The position numbers and the translations under genes were made by a program. A stretch of DNA of 64,000 nt from G963662605 sp963662605 (GTDB taxonomy: Bacteria > Bacteroidota > Ignavibacteria > Ignavibacteriales > Ignavibacteriaceae), in assembly GCA_963662605.1 (NCBI GenBank), contig OY759785.1, forward strand, positions 806,001 to 870,000. Direction: 5' to 3'. Under the pieces are notes generated by a model. The model saw only the letters and a list, made by a program, of their open reading frames with translations. It made no database searches and was not told the DNA's origin. Below, in pieces: positions 26,424 through 34,772 of this stretch (position 1 is the stretch's first letter; each line of letters opens with the position of its first letter).

Positions 26424-27014
26424 GTATGCCCGGCATGGGCAGTAACTATAGGGTGCAAATCCCGAACACGCCTTGATAGTGGGAAGTGTCAGCCAAAGAC
26501 AAGGGTGTCCTTCGTGAGAAGGAATCTGAAAGAAGTCGGAGGCAAAATCTCGGTCTGACGAACAGGAAGCAGATAGAAGGCCGTTGCATGAGGACGAGTT
26601 TGCAAAACAAAACGAAGTCCGAAACTATCCGAAACGTGCAGAGGTAAATCTGACAGATATATGAGATGAAAGTTATTGTTCTTATCCGGGGAGGTCTGAG
26701 GCGAAGTCTCACTGACAAGGGACGGAAGTCTGTCGAGAGACAACCTGTGCAGAGATGTGCAGCTGACACCTCAGAAGTCAGCAGCGACCATAGTACTCCA
26801 AAAAGAAAAGGAGGAAGGGTCAAACGTTAAACGGTTGCAAAGCGGGCAATATATGAGGGAGTAAAGAAAGCGTAAAGTCATAATGCGAAGCAGAATGAAC
26901 TAACGTACAGAGGATAAGTTGGAAACTGAAAGTGAAAGTGCGAAGTAGCCGAACCCACTGATATACCCCGCAAGAAGAAAACAACCAAGCAATGAACAAC
27001 CGCAAGGAGTGCAA

Positions 27015-28274
27015 ATGCTGGAAGAGATACTTAGCGAAGAAAATATGAGCAAAGCCTTGAAGCGAGTGGTATCGAATAAAGGAGCAAGCGGAGTAGACGG
27101 AATGCAAGTAAGGGAGCTTGTTCCGCATATGAGCAAGCATTGGTCAACAATCAAAGCCAAGCTAATAGAAGGCAAATACACCCCCACAGCAGTTAGAGAA
27201 GTAGAGATACCGAAGCCCAACGGAGGAAAACGAAAACTGGGCATTCCTACGGTAACCGACCGACTGATACAACAAGCTATAGCCCAGGAACTAAGCAAAA
27301 TCTACGAAGTAACATTCTCCGAATATAGCTATGGCTTCCGCCCGAAGAAATCAGCACATGAAGCTGTAAGACAGGCAGAGGCATACATAAACGATGGGAA
27401 TATCTATGTTGTAGAATTAGACCTTGAAAGCTTCTTCGACAAAGTAAACCACGATAGGTTAATGCACCTGCTAAGCCTGCGGGTGGAAGATAAGCGATTG
27501 TTAAAACTCATTCGTAAGTATCTCCGCAAGGGCATAATGGCAGGCGGAATAGAAAACAGAAGAACAGAGGGAATGCCGCAGGGCAGTCCGCTGAGTCCGC
27601 TGCTGTCAAACATCGTGTTGGATGAACTGGATAAGGAGCTTGAAAGCCGGGGGCATAAGTTTGTGAGGTATGCTGACGATTGCAGTATCTACGTGAGAAG
27701 CAAGAAGTCAGCAGACAGATTATTAGCGGGAATAACCGTGTATATCGAGGGCAAACTAAAGCTAAAAGTGAACAGGGAAAAGAGTAAAGTAAGCCTTGCC
27801 ACACGAAGCAGCCTGCTTGGCTTTTCCTATTACTGAATGCAAGGTAAATATCGAATACGTCTGGGAAGTAAAGCGATAGGCCGGATAAAGGAGAAAGTCA
27901 AAGAACTGACAAAGAGAAGCCAAAGCATCAGCATGGAGCACCGGCTTCGAAAGCTGAATCAGGCAACCCAAGGCTGGGTGAATTACTTTGCCATAGCCGA
28001 CTGTAAGAAAACACTCGAAAAGTTAGATGAAATGATACGAACCCGTCTCCGGATGTGTATCTGGAAGAGTTGGAAGAAAATAAGCAACCGAATAAAACAA
28101 CTCATAAAGTTGGGCGTTGAGGAGTGGAAAGCGTTCCGAAATGCCAACACGCGGAAAAGCTATTGTCGGACAGCGCACTCCGGAATACTAAGCCATACGC
28201 TGACCAATGACTACTTCAAGAATATCGGATACAACCCCATGCTGGAGACGTATCTGAGAATAAGGCATGTTTAA
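27015..28274 (+). pseudogene. ltrA: Intron-encoded reverse transcriptase/maturase interrupted by TGA
   Basis: AAGGAG stands five bases before the ATG at 27015. The first 273 codons carry the RT domain: KGASGVDGMQV, IPKPNGGKRKLGIPTV, YGFRPKKSAHEAV, ELDLESFFDKVNHD, GMPQGSPLSPLLSNI and the catalytic YADD (VRYADDCSIY). At LLGFSYY there is an in-frame TGA (27834-27836), after which the same frame continues into domain X (GKYRIRLGSKAI, LNQATQGWVNYF, RLRMCIWKSWKKI) to 28274. No endonuclease domain is visible. Related proteins read through here; a Trp codon TGG mutated to TGA would explain it. TGA is a normal stop elsewhere, so the protein is probably inactive or split. Confidence 0.9.
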
Positions 28275-28277
28275 CGA

Positions 28278-28347
28278 ACCGCCGTATGCCGAACGGCACG
28301 TACGGTGGTGTGAGAGGACGGCGGGGAAACCCCGCCTCCTACTCGAT
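28278..28347 (+). ncRNA. Group II intron domains V and VI
   Basis: Domain V: CCGCCGTATGC with a CGAA loop and GCACGTACGGTGG forms the catalytic hairpin with its internal bulge. Domain VI: GACGGCGGGG/CCCCGCC plus the GAG/CTC closing pair leaves the A at 28341 bulged seven bases from the end, the expected branch point. An open frame crossing this region is a shadow. Confidence 0.75.
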
Positions 28348-28363
28348 TATGCAGTGGGGTACA

Positions 28364-28397
28364 TTCCTAACCCATGGCTTAAGCCATGGGTTAGGAA
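28364..28397. repeat. Perfect 34-bp palindrome (copy 1)
   Basis: TTCCTAACCCATGGCTT is followed directly by its exact reverse complement, with no loop. It lies 17 bases behind the intron end. A second, 36-bp copy at 31600-31635 differs by two base pairs, each changed on both arms. Confidence 0.85.
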
Positions 28398-28487
28398 GAG
28401 ACAGTAGATTTTTAAAGTGTGATTTTCTTATCGAGAAAACATATATTTATATGTGTAACAAATTAATTATTACAATTGAATAGTAAC

Positions 28488-29909
28488 ATGAAAACCGCCG
28501 CGATATTTTTCCCGCATTCAGATAATGTACAACCGGTTACCTTTGGTGCAAACAGCACTTTGGTCGAGCAATTTTATATTGTAGGTCAAAGTAATGTGAA
28601 TGTAAAAAACAGTATTGTCTCTCAATCTCTCTTCGGACGTGCGACATTCCGTGCGATGGTTGAAGTCTCGGATGCTGATTATTTGTTTTTTGTGACGCAG
28701 AGTGTACCCTTGTGTTTTGTTGATTACGCTATTGACCGCATGATCAGCGTGGCGAAGAACACAGGCGCGGGAATTGTTTATGCCGATTATTACGAGGAGA
28801 ATGCAGGGACTTTAAAGCCTCATCCGCTTATCGAGTATCAGCAGGGAAGCATCCGGGATGATTTTGATTTCGGTTTTGTATATCTGTTCTCACGCAAAGC
28901 ACTGCTGCGCGCGGCTTCTTTATCAGGCTCACCGTTTCAATTTGCCGGTTTGTATGATATGCGCTTAAAAATATCAGAGTTCGCTCCGATTGTTCATCTT
29001 TACGAATTTCTGTACGCGGTGGATAAAAGCGACAACAGAAAATCAGGAGAAAAGCTATTCGATTATGTTGACCCGAAAAACCGGGCGGTGCAGATTGAAA
29101 TGGAAGATGCGGCAACTTCGCATCTAAAAAGAATCGGCGCATACTTAGCTCCGGATTTCAGCGAGGTTGACTTCTCCGAAGAAAGTTTTCCCGTTGAGGC
29201 ATCAGTTATCATTCCCGTTAAAAACCGTGTTAATACTATCGCGGATGCAATTCATTCAGTGTTGAAACAGGAGTGCGGCTTCAAGTTTAATCTGATTGTC
29301 GTTGATAATTATTCGACAGACGGCACAACGGAAAAAATAGCGTCAATCAATGATGATAGATTGATTCATGTTATACCAGAAAGCAAAGACCTTGGTATCG
29401 GCGGATGCTGGAATTACGCGGTGCATCATCAGTCAGCAGGTAAGTTCGTTGTGCAGCTTGATAGCGATGATCTTTATAAGGATAGCCACACACTGCAAAA
29501 AATGATAGATTGTTTTTATGCTGAAAAATGCGCGATGGTTATCGGCAGCTATCAAATGACGGATTTTAATCTGAATGAAATTCCTCCGGGAGTTATAGAC
29601 CACCAGGAATGGACTCCGGATAATGGGCGCAATAATGCTTTGCGTATAAACGGACTCGGTGCGCCGCGAGCATTTTATACTCCGGTATTGCGAAAGATAA
29701 ATTTTCCGAATGTTTCGTATGGAGAGGATTATGCGGTGGCGCTTGCTATCAGCCGGGATTACCGTATCGGCAGGATTTATGAACCGGTGTACATCTGCCG
29801 TAGATGGGAAGGGAACAGTGATGCGGCATTGAGTCTGGAAAAACAGAATCAGTACAACTTCTATAAAGACAAAATTCGTACGATGGAAATACTTACGAGA
29901 ATGAAATAA
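28488..29909 (+). CDS. Family 2 glycosyltransferase with unusual N-terminal half
   Basis: The ATG at 28488 is preferred to an in-frame TTG at 28476. The protein of 473 residues has two parts. Residues 1-230 form a domain with loose GT-A resemblance (DADYLFFVTQSVPLCF, GIVYADYY). Residues about 235-470 are a clear GT2 domain: EASVIIPVKNRVNTIADAI, LIVVDNYSTDGT, GGCWNYAV, VVQLDSDDLYKD (DxD motif) and GEDYAVALAISR. It sits between the intron and zwf and has no obvious partner gene. It probably acts on surface polysaccharide. The N-terminal half may be a second, diverged GT-A module. Confidence 0.85.
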   Translation: MKTAAIFFPHSDNVQPVTFGANSTLVEQFYIVGQSNVNVKNSIVSQSLFGRATFRAMVEVSDADYLFFVTQSVPLCFVDYAIDRMISVAKNTGAGIVYADYYEENAGTLKPHPLIEYQQGSIRDDFDFGFVYLFSRKALLRAASLSGSPFQFAGLYDMRLKISEFAPIVHLYEFLYAVDKSDNRKSGEKLFDYVDPKNRAVQIEMEDAATSHLKRIGAYLAPDFSEVDFSEESFPVEASVIIPVKNRVNTIADAIHSVLKQECGFKFNLIVVDNYSTDGTTEKIASINDDRLIHVIPESKDLGIGGCWNYAVHHQSAGKFVVQLDSDDLYKDSHTLQKMIDCFYAEKCAMVIGSYQMTDFNLNEIPPGVIDHQEWTPDNGRNNALRINGLGAPRAFYTPVLRKINFPNVSYGEDYAVALAISRDYRIGRIYEPVYICRRWEGNSDAALSLEKQNQYNFYKDKIRTMEILTRMK

Positions 29910-29910
29910 A

Positions 29911-29994
29911 TGTCCGAAGTGCGAGGTCCGAAGTCCGAAGTCCGAAGGGAAGGAATATTAATTTTTTACTTCGTACTTCGCACTTTGGACTCAA
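29911..29994. repeat. Heptamer-repeat inverted region between convergent genes
   Basis: The left arm is a run of 7-base units of the type AGTCCGA/AGTGCGA (29912-29941). After an AT-rich middle with TTTTTT, the right arm carries the inverted units ACTTCGTACTTCGCACTT (29969 onward). It can fold and end in T-runs, so it may serve as a terminator for both the glycosyltransferase and zwf. Confidence 0.55.
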
Positions 29995-29996
29995 CT

Positions 29997-31523
29997 CTAC
30001 AGTTCGCAGTATAAACCGTCATCCGATAGGTTTTTGCACGGATATCGCCAGCCCCATAAGCCATCCATGAGAGCCTCGGCTTGCTCCGGACCCCAGCTAC
30101 CTGCCGGATAACCGAATACTTTAATTGACGGATCCTCATTCCACGCTTCTAAAATCGGAGTGATGAATTTCCAGCATGCCTCAACTGCATCACCGCGCGA
30201 GTACAAGGTTGCATCGCCGAGCATAGCATCAAGCAATAAACGCTCGTACGCATCAGGTAAGTGAACACCCGATAAATCAGAATAATGGAAGTCCATGTTG
30301 ACGGTTTCAGCCTGGAATCCCGCGCCCGGAACCTTCATGCCAAACTTTAATAGAATGCCTTCGTCCGGTTGAATTCTGATAATCAGCTGGTTACGGTGAC
30401 TGCCTTGTGCGAAGGGAAACAGCGCGTGCGGTGTCTGACGGAAATTAATAACAATCTCGGTTACTCTTGTCGGGAGCCGCTTGCCTGTCCGGATATAAAA
30501 CGGAACGCCGCTCCATCTCCAGTTATCAATAAAGAATTTTAAAGCGACAAATGTTTCCGTGCGGGAATTCGGATCAACGCCGGACTCTTCTCTGTACCCC
30601 GGAACGGATTCGCCTTTAATTTTCGAAGCTGTGTATTGTCCGCGGACAACGAACTTACTAACATCTTCTTTTTTAATGGGGCGGATTGATTGCAGCACCT
30701 TTAGTGTTTCATTTCGTATTGCATCAGCGTCAATAACTGCGGGTGGCTCCATGGCAACGAGTCCGGTTACCTGCAATAAGTGATTTTGCACCATATCGCG
30801 CAATGCGCCCGCGTGGTCATAATATCCGCCGCGGCTTTCAACGCCGATACTTTCGGCAGAGGTGATTTCCACATGATGGATATAGTTTCTGTTCCACAGA
30901 GGTTCAAAGATGCCGTTTGAAAATCGTGTTACTAATAAGTTCTGTACCGTCTCTTTACCGAGATAATGGTCTATGCGGTATATCTGATCTTCATCGAAGA
31001 TAGAGTGAATAGATTTGTTCAACTCCTCCGCGGTATTTAAATCGTACCCAAAAGGTTTTTCGATAATAATTCGTCGGCAGCCTTGAGCCTTTGGGCATCT
31101 ATGTAATCCGACCGAAGCAAGATTATATGCGACGGTGCTGTATAAGGATGGGGGAGTCGCGAGATAATAAATATAATTCCCTTCGGTTTTTAGTTCCGCA
31201 TTCAATTCTTTCATGCGTGTGGCGAGCTTTTGATAATCGTCAACCGCGGCTGTGTCAATTGCGGTATAAAACAATCTGCTTAGAAAAAACGTTTTATCAT
31301 CATTCGTTGCATTTTTCACGAGCTGTGCATTGTCCAACGCCGATGCCATTTTATCACGGAACGATTCATCGCTGAGGGATGTTCGTCCGATGCCGAGAAT
31401 ACCGAAATTTTCGGGTAATAGATTTTGCAGCTGCAAATCGAATAATGCAGGTATAAGTTTTCTATGGGTTAAATCTCCGGAGGCACCGAAGATTGCTAAT
31501 ATACTTGAGTCTGGTTTTTGCAT
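29997..31523 (-). CDS. zwf: Glucose-6-phosphate 1-dehydrogenase
   Basis: First step of the oxidative pentose phosphate pathway: oxidises glucose 6-phosphate with NADP+ to 6-phosphogluconolactone. The 508 residues carry the cofactor motif IFGASGDLTHRKL (11-23), the EKPFG signature, the active-site signature RIDHYLGKE (183-191, with the catalytic His), and IRTGKRLP and GDATLYSRGD later. The length is normal. It stands alone here, without pgl or gnd. With fumC, transketolase and the PTS genes it shows carbohydrate metabolism to be active. Confidence 0.98.
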   Translation of the reverse strand: MQKPDSSILAIFGASGDLTHRKLIPALFDLQLQNLLPENFGILGIGRTSLSDESFRDKMASALDNAQLVKNATNDDKTFFLSRLFYTAIDTAAVDDYQKLATRMKELNAELKTEGNYIYYLATPPSLYSTVAYNLASVGLHRCPKAQGCRRIIIEKPFGYDLNTAEELNKSIHSIFDEDQIYRIDHYLGKETVQNLLVTRFSNGIFEPLWNRNYIHHVEITSAESIGVESRGGYYDHAGALRDMVQNHLLQVTGLVAMEPPAVIDADAIRNETLKVLQSIRPIKKEDVSKFVVRGQYTASKIKGESVPGYREESGVDPNSRTETFVALKFFIDNWRWSGVPFYIRTGKRLPTRVTEIVINFRQTPHALFPFAQGSHRNQLIIRIQPDEGILLKFGMKVPGAGFQAETVNMDFHYSDLSGVHLPDAYERLLLDAMLGDATLYSRGDAVEACWKFITPILEAWNEDPSIKVFGYPAGSWGPEQAEALMDGLWGWRYPCKNLSDDGLYCEL

Positions 31524-31599
31524 GAAAATGTCACTTTGTTACAGTTTGTATATATGAAAACAGTAAAATATACTAAAAAATTCAATTATGATGTATTAG

Positions 31600-31635
31600 A
31601 TTCCTAGCCCATGACTTAAGTCATGGGCTAGGAAT
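31600..31635. repeat. Perfect 36-bp palindrome (copy 2)
   Basis: ATTCCTAGCCCATGACTT is followed directly by its exact reverse complement. Against copy 1 at 28364-28397, A becomes G and G becomes A in the left arm and the matching bases change in the right arm. It lies between divergent zwf and fumC. Confidence 0.85.
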
Positions 31636-31723
31636 ACGATGAGTGTATTTTTGATTTTTCCTTTCGGTATTATTCCGGTAAATTTGACAAGGAAAATTTC
31701 AACTTTTTATCAATGGAGATACT

Positions 31724-33115
31724 ATGGAATACCGCATAGAGACCGACACGATGGGACAGATACAGGTTCCGGCAGATAAATATTACGGGGCACAGACAGC
31801 CCGTTCAGTGATGAATTTTAAAATCGGTGGGGAGAAGATGCCGAAAGAGCTTATCAGAGCTTTCGGAATTTTGAAAAAAGCCGCCGCGCTTACGAATACA
31901 GAACTCGGCATTTTACCGGCAGAGAAGGCAGAACTAATTGTTAAGGCTGCTGACGAAGTTATTGATGGATTGCTTAACGACCACTTTCCACTTGTTGTAT
32001 GGCAGACCGGCAGCGGCACACAAAGTAATATGAACGTGAACGAGGTTATATCCAACCGCGCGATTGAAATTGTGGGTGGGGTAATGGGAAGCAAGAAACC
32101 GATTCACCCTAACGACGACGTTAACAAAGCGCAGTCTTCAAACGATACATTCCCGGCAGCGATGCACATTGCCGCGGTTGAAGAGATTCACGGGAAGCTA
32201 ATTCCGATGGTAACGAAACTTCGAGATGCACTGCAAGCTAAATCTAAAGAATTTGAAAACATTATTAAAATCGGCAGAACGCATTTGATGGATGCTGTGC
32301 CCCTTACGTTAGGGCAGGAGTTCTCAGGCTATACACAGCAATTAACAAACGGACTTGCACGCATTAATGCTGCATTGCCAAGATTATATGAGTTGGCTAT
32401 CGGTGGTACGGCGGTAGGCACCGGATTAAACACCCATCCGAAGTTTGCTGTCGAAGTTGCAGCGAAAATATCCAAGCTGACCGGCAAACCTTTCGTGACC
32501 GCCCCGAATAAATTTGAAGCGCTCGCGGCACATGACGCGCTTGTTGAATTCAGCGGCGTATTAAAAACTCTCGCCGCATCGTTGATGAAAATTGCTAACG
32601 ACATTCGTTTGCTTGGTTCGGGCCCCCGTTCGGGAATCGGCGAATTGCTCCTTCCTGAAAATGAACCGGGAAGTTCTATCATGCCGGGAAAAGTAAATCC
32701 TACTCAATGCGAAGCCATGACTATGGTGTGCGCTCAGGTATTCGGTAACGATGTCGCAGTTAACTTCGGCGGAGCAATGGGTAACTTCGAACTAAACGTA
32801 TTCAAGCCGGTTATTATCTACAACGTTCTGCAATCAATAACGCTTATTGCTGACGCGTGCGACAGCTTTACCGAACATGCAGTCATGGGTATTCAGGCGA
32901 ACGAGATCGCAATCAAGAAGCATGTTGAAAATTCGCTGATGCTTGTTACTGCATTGAATCCACATATCGGTTATGATAACGCGGCAAAAGTCGCTAAGAA
33001 GGCTCACAAAGAAAACACAACTCTCAAACAGGCCGCTAAGGAATTGGGTTTGTTGACGGAAGAAGAATTCGATAAGTACGTTCGGCCCGAAGAGATGACC
33101 GGCCCGAAGGGATGA
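31724..33115 (+). CDS. fumC: Fumarate hydratase, class II
   Basis: A TCA-cycle enzyme that interconverts fumarate and L-malate; iron-independent tetramer. The 463 residues start with YRIETDTMGQIQVPADKYYGAQT, contain WQTGSGTQSNMNVNEVI, PNDDVNKAQSSNDTFPAAM (site B), KIGRTHLMDAVPLTLGQEFSGY and the superfamily signature GSSIMPGKVNPTQCE with the catalytic Ser. GGAG precedes the ATG. It ends in TGA, which shows that TGA is a stop codon in this genome. Length and all motifs are normal. Confidence 0.98.
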   Translation: MEYRIETDTMGQIQVPADKYYGAQTARSVMNFKIGGEKMPKELIRAFGILKKAAALTNTELGILPAEKAELIVKAADEVIDGLLNDHFPLVVWQTGSGTQSNMNVNEVISNRAIEIVGGVMGSKKPIHPNDDVNKAQSSNDTFPAAMHIAAVEEIHGKLIPMVTKLRDALQAKSKEFENIIKIGRTHLMDAVPLTLGQEFSGYTQQLTNGLARINAALPRLYELAIGGTAVGTGLNTHPKFAVEVAAKISKLTGKPFVTAPNKFEALAAHDALVEFSGVLKTLAASLMKIANDIRLLGSGPRSGIGELLLPENEPGSSIMPGKVNPTQCEAMTMVCAQVFGNDVAVNFGGAMGNFELNVFKPVIIYNVLQSITLIADACDSFTEHAVMGIQANEIAIKKHVENSLMLVTALNPHIGYDNAAKVAKKAHKENTTLKQAAKELGLLTEEEFDKYVRPEEMTGPKG

Positions 33116-33116
33116 C

Positions 33117-33260
33117 AAATTTTTCTCGTGGAGAATGTATTTCTGTAGAAAATAGCAATATAGACGTGTCATTTTCCGCAGGAAATATTTCTCCTACAGA
33201 GAACAGAATTTTTTCGGTGCGGTTTTTCTACAGAGATATAATACCTACGGTATAAATCAC
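33117..33260. repeat. Short repeated TTCTGTAGAAA/CTACAGAG elements
   Basis: Several related pieces occur: TATTTCTGTAGAAAATAG, ATTTTCCGCAGGAAATAT, CTCCTACAGAGAACAG and TTTCTACAGAGATATAA. They form small imperfect hairpins behind fumC. Non-coding. Confidence 0.4.
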
Positions 33261-33364
33261 AAAGCTCTATGCGTGCTCGATTTGTAAATTGAGACTTTCC
33301 GCGGGATCCAGTGGATGTCTCGACCATTTTCTTATTACGATATAGAATCGGCAGTTTAAAACAA

Positions 33365-33393
33365 AAAGGGCGATCCCATGGGGATCGCCCTTT
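33365..33393. terminator. Bidirectional terminator hairpin
   Basis: GGGCGATCCC (33368-33377) pairs with GGGATCGCCC (33381-33390) around a 3-nt loop, flanked by AAAAA on the left and TTT on the right. It lies just past the stop of the minus-strand coiled-coil gene. Confidence 0.85.
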
Positions 33394-33396
33394 GTA

Positions 33397-34650
33397 TTAA
33401 GATTCGGGGAAAGGTTCGTTTGATTGAGGAGGCTTTTCTTCCTCTTTCGGAGGTTCTTGGGCAGCTTCCACATTTTCAACCGGAGATTCCTCACTTCCAG
33501 GCTGTGCCATCATGCCGTGCTTCTTCAGCTTCTCCTCAATCTCTTTTACTTTGCGGGTAAGATCGTTGAGTGATTTGAGAATATCAGCTTCTTTTTCTTC
33601 GCCTTCTTTTATCCAGTTCTGAATTTTTTCAGTAAACTCTTCCGAACGGGATTCCTCAAGACGTGTACGGTTCTCTTCTATGTTTTTCTGAACACGCTGC
33701 AGGGCATCTTCTGCTTTTGTTTTTACAGCGCGAAGTTTATCCAGGCCGTCTCGTTGTTTTTCAAGCCAGTCATGGAACTGCTGCTTTTTCTCTTTTCTTT
33801 TATCTTTAAGCTGCCCCCATAGTTCTTCTATGGAAGCGAGATGTTTTTCTTTTTCTCCTTTACGGAGCCAGAGCATGCGGATTTGTCCTTGCAGGGATTT
33901 TAATGCTTCTACGGATTTGCCGAAGTTGCCCTCAAGAAGGACCCTTTTCGCATCTTCAAGTAATTCTTCTGCCCGTTTACCGTGATTGATAAAAGTTTCT
34001 TCTTCGGTACCGCGGATTTTATCCCGGATGGAATCTATCAACTCGTAGAGCAGCCGCTTTTCGGGGCGCATAAGATTGTCATCCGACTCTATCTTCTGAC
34101 GGATGTCACGGAGTGTATCGCGGACGGCTTTGATCAATGAGCCGATCTTTTCCCAGTTGGAGCCTTCCTGCAGATGCGGGGCACCGCCGAATGAAGTATC
34201 GAGATCAACTAAATCGCGCTCATATTCTTCTTTGATAGAACCGGATACGTTCCGCTTCTCATCGAGATATACTTTTCGTTTCTCTTTAATTTTTTCGTAG
34301 CGCGCCCAGAGTATGTCCTTTTTATCGTGCGCGAAATATCCGATGTGTTGAAAATCTTTTTCAAATATTTTTGCTTGTTCCATGTATTCGCTCGAATCAA
34401 CCATGCGGTCAATGACATCAAGCAGATAATCCAGTTCAGTAACTTTTTGTTCTTGTTCTCTTTTTCTGTTCTCTAACCAAGCTTTCCGCTCGTCCCAGAG
34501 TTGTTTAAATTGGCTGTAAAACTCCCGCTTTTCATCGGAAGTATATCCCCGGGCTTGTTTAAGCGCCGTCCTGAATTTGGTAGAAAGGTCCGCAAAGGTG
34601 GGATCTTTGACTTTGGAAGTCAACTCTTCGATTAGCTGCTTAATATCCAT
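33397..34650 (-). CDS. Long coiled-coil protein of unknown function (DUF349-like pattern)
   Basis: A 417-residue cytoplasmic protein with no signal peptide or membrane helix. It is almost wholly charged helix: repeated FxxxWxxRxxxL-type units (EFYSQFKQLWDERKAWLENR, DILWARYEKIKEKRKVYL, ELWGQLKDKRKEKKQQFHDWL) recall DUF349 repeats, in which a W/F-spaced pattern recurs about every 70-80 residues. The last ~45 residues are a disordered Pro/Glu/Ser-rich tail. It is monocistronic, with its own terminator. No function is proposed; it could be a structural or ribosome/nucleoid-associated protein. Confidence 0.75.
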   Translation of the reverse strand: MDIKQLIEELTSKVKDPTFADLSTKFRTALKQARGYTSDEKREFYSQFKQLWDERKAWLENRKREQEQKVTELDYLLDVIDRMVDSSEYMEQAKIFEKDFQHIGYFAHDKKDILWARYEKIKEKRKVYLDEKRNVSGSIKEEYERDLVDLDTSFGGAPHLQEGSNWEKIGSLIKAVRDTLRDIRQKIESDDNLMRPEKRLLYELIDSIRDKIRGTEEETFINHGKRAEELLEDAKRVLLEGNFGKSVEALKSLQGQIRMLWLRKGEKEKHLASIEELWGQLKDKRKEKKQQFHDWLEKQRDGLDKLRAVKTKAEDALQRVQKNIEENRTRLEESRSEEFTEKIQNWIKEGEEKEADILKSLNDLTRKVKEIEEKLKKHGMMAQPGSEESPVENVEAAQEPPKEEEKPPQSNEPFPES

Positions 34651-34772
34651 AGCTCGTACCTGCTATTAAGTGTAATGTTACGTAATGCGAAAAAAATATC
34701 TACAAGAATATAAGATAACAAAAATATAATTCCAGCATAGCACTAAATTTTTTCTCAAAACGCAGCACGTAA

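Larger units (their letters stand above)
26424..28347 (+). mobile_element. Group II intron (about 1.92 kb) with internal maturase gene
   Basis: The 5' end GTATGCCCGGCATGGG fits the GUGYG-type start of bacterial group II introns. A structured ~590-nt domain I-III region follows, then a reverse transcriptase/maturase gene in domain IV. Domain V is near 28278-28311 (ACCGCCGTATGC, loop CGAA, then the pairing arm), and domain VI is at 28314-28347 (GAGGACGGCGGGG...CCCCGCC) with a likely branch-point A at 28341 and the end CTCGAT. Boundaries are inferred from these motifs and could be off by one or two bases. Insertion right behind a hairpin terminator is the known habit of class C introns; the class was not determined here. 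Because it lies outside genes it costs the host little. Confidence 0.85.

Noticed and set aside
27009..28274. TGA in the maturase gene as a sign of an alternative genetic code
   Set aside because: TGA ends fumC and other intact genes at the expected place, so the standard code applies and the TGA is a lesion.
28286..28483. 65-codon frame behind the maturase
   Set aside because: It covers intron domains V/VI and the palindrome, which explain the sequence.
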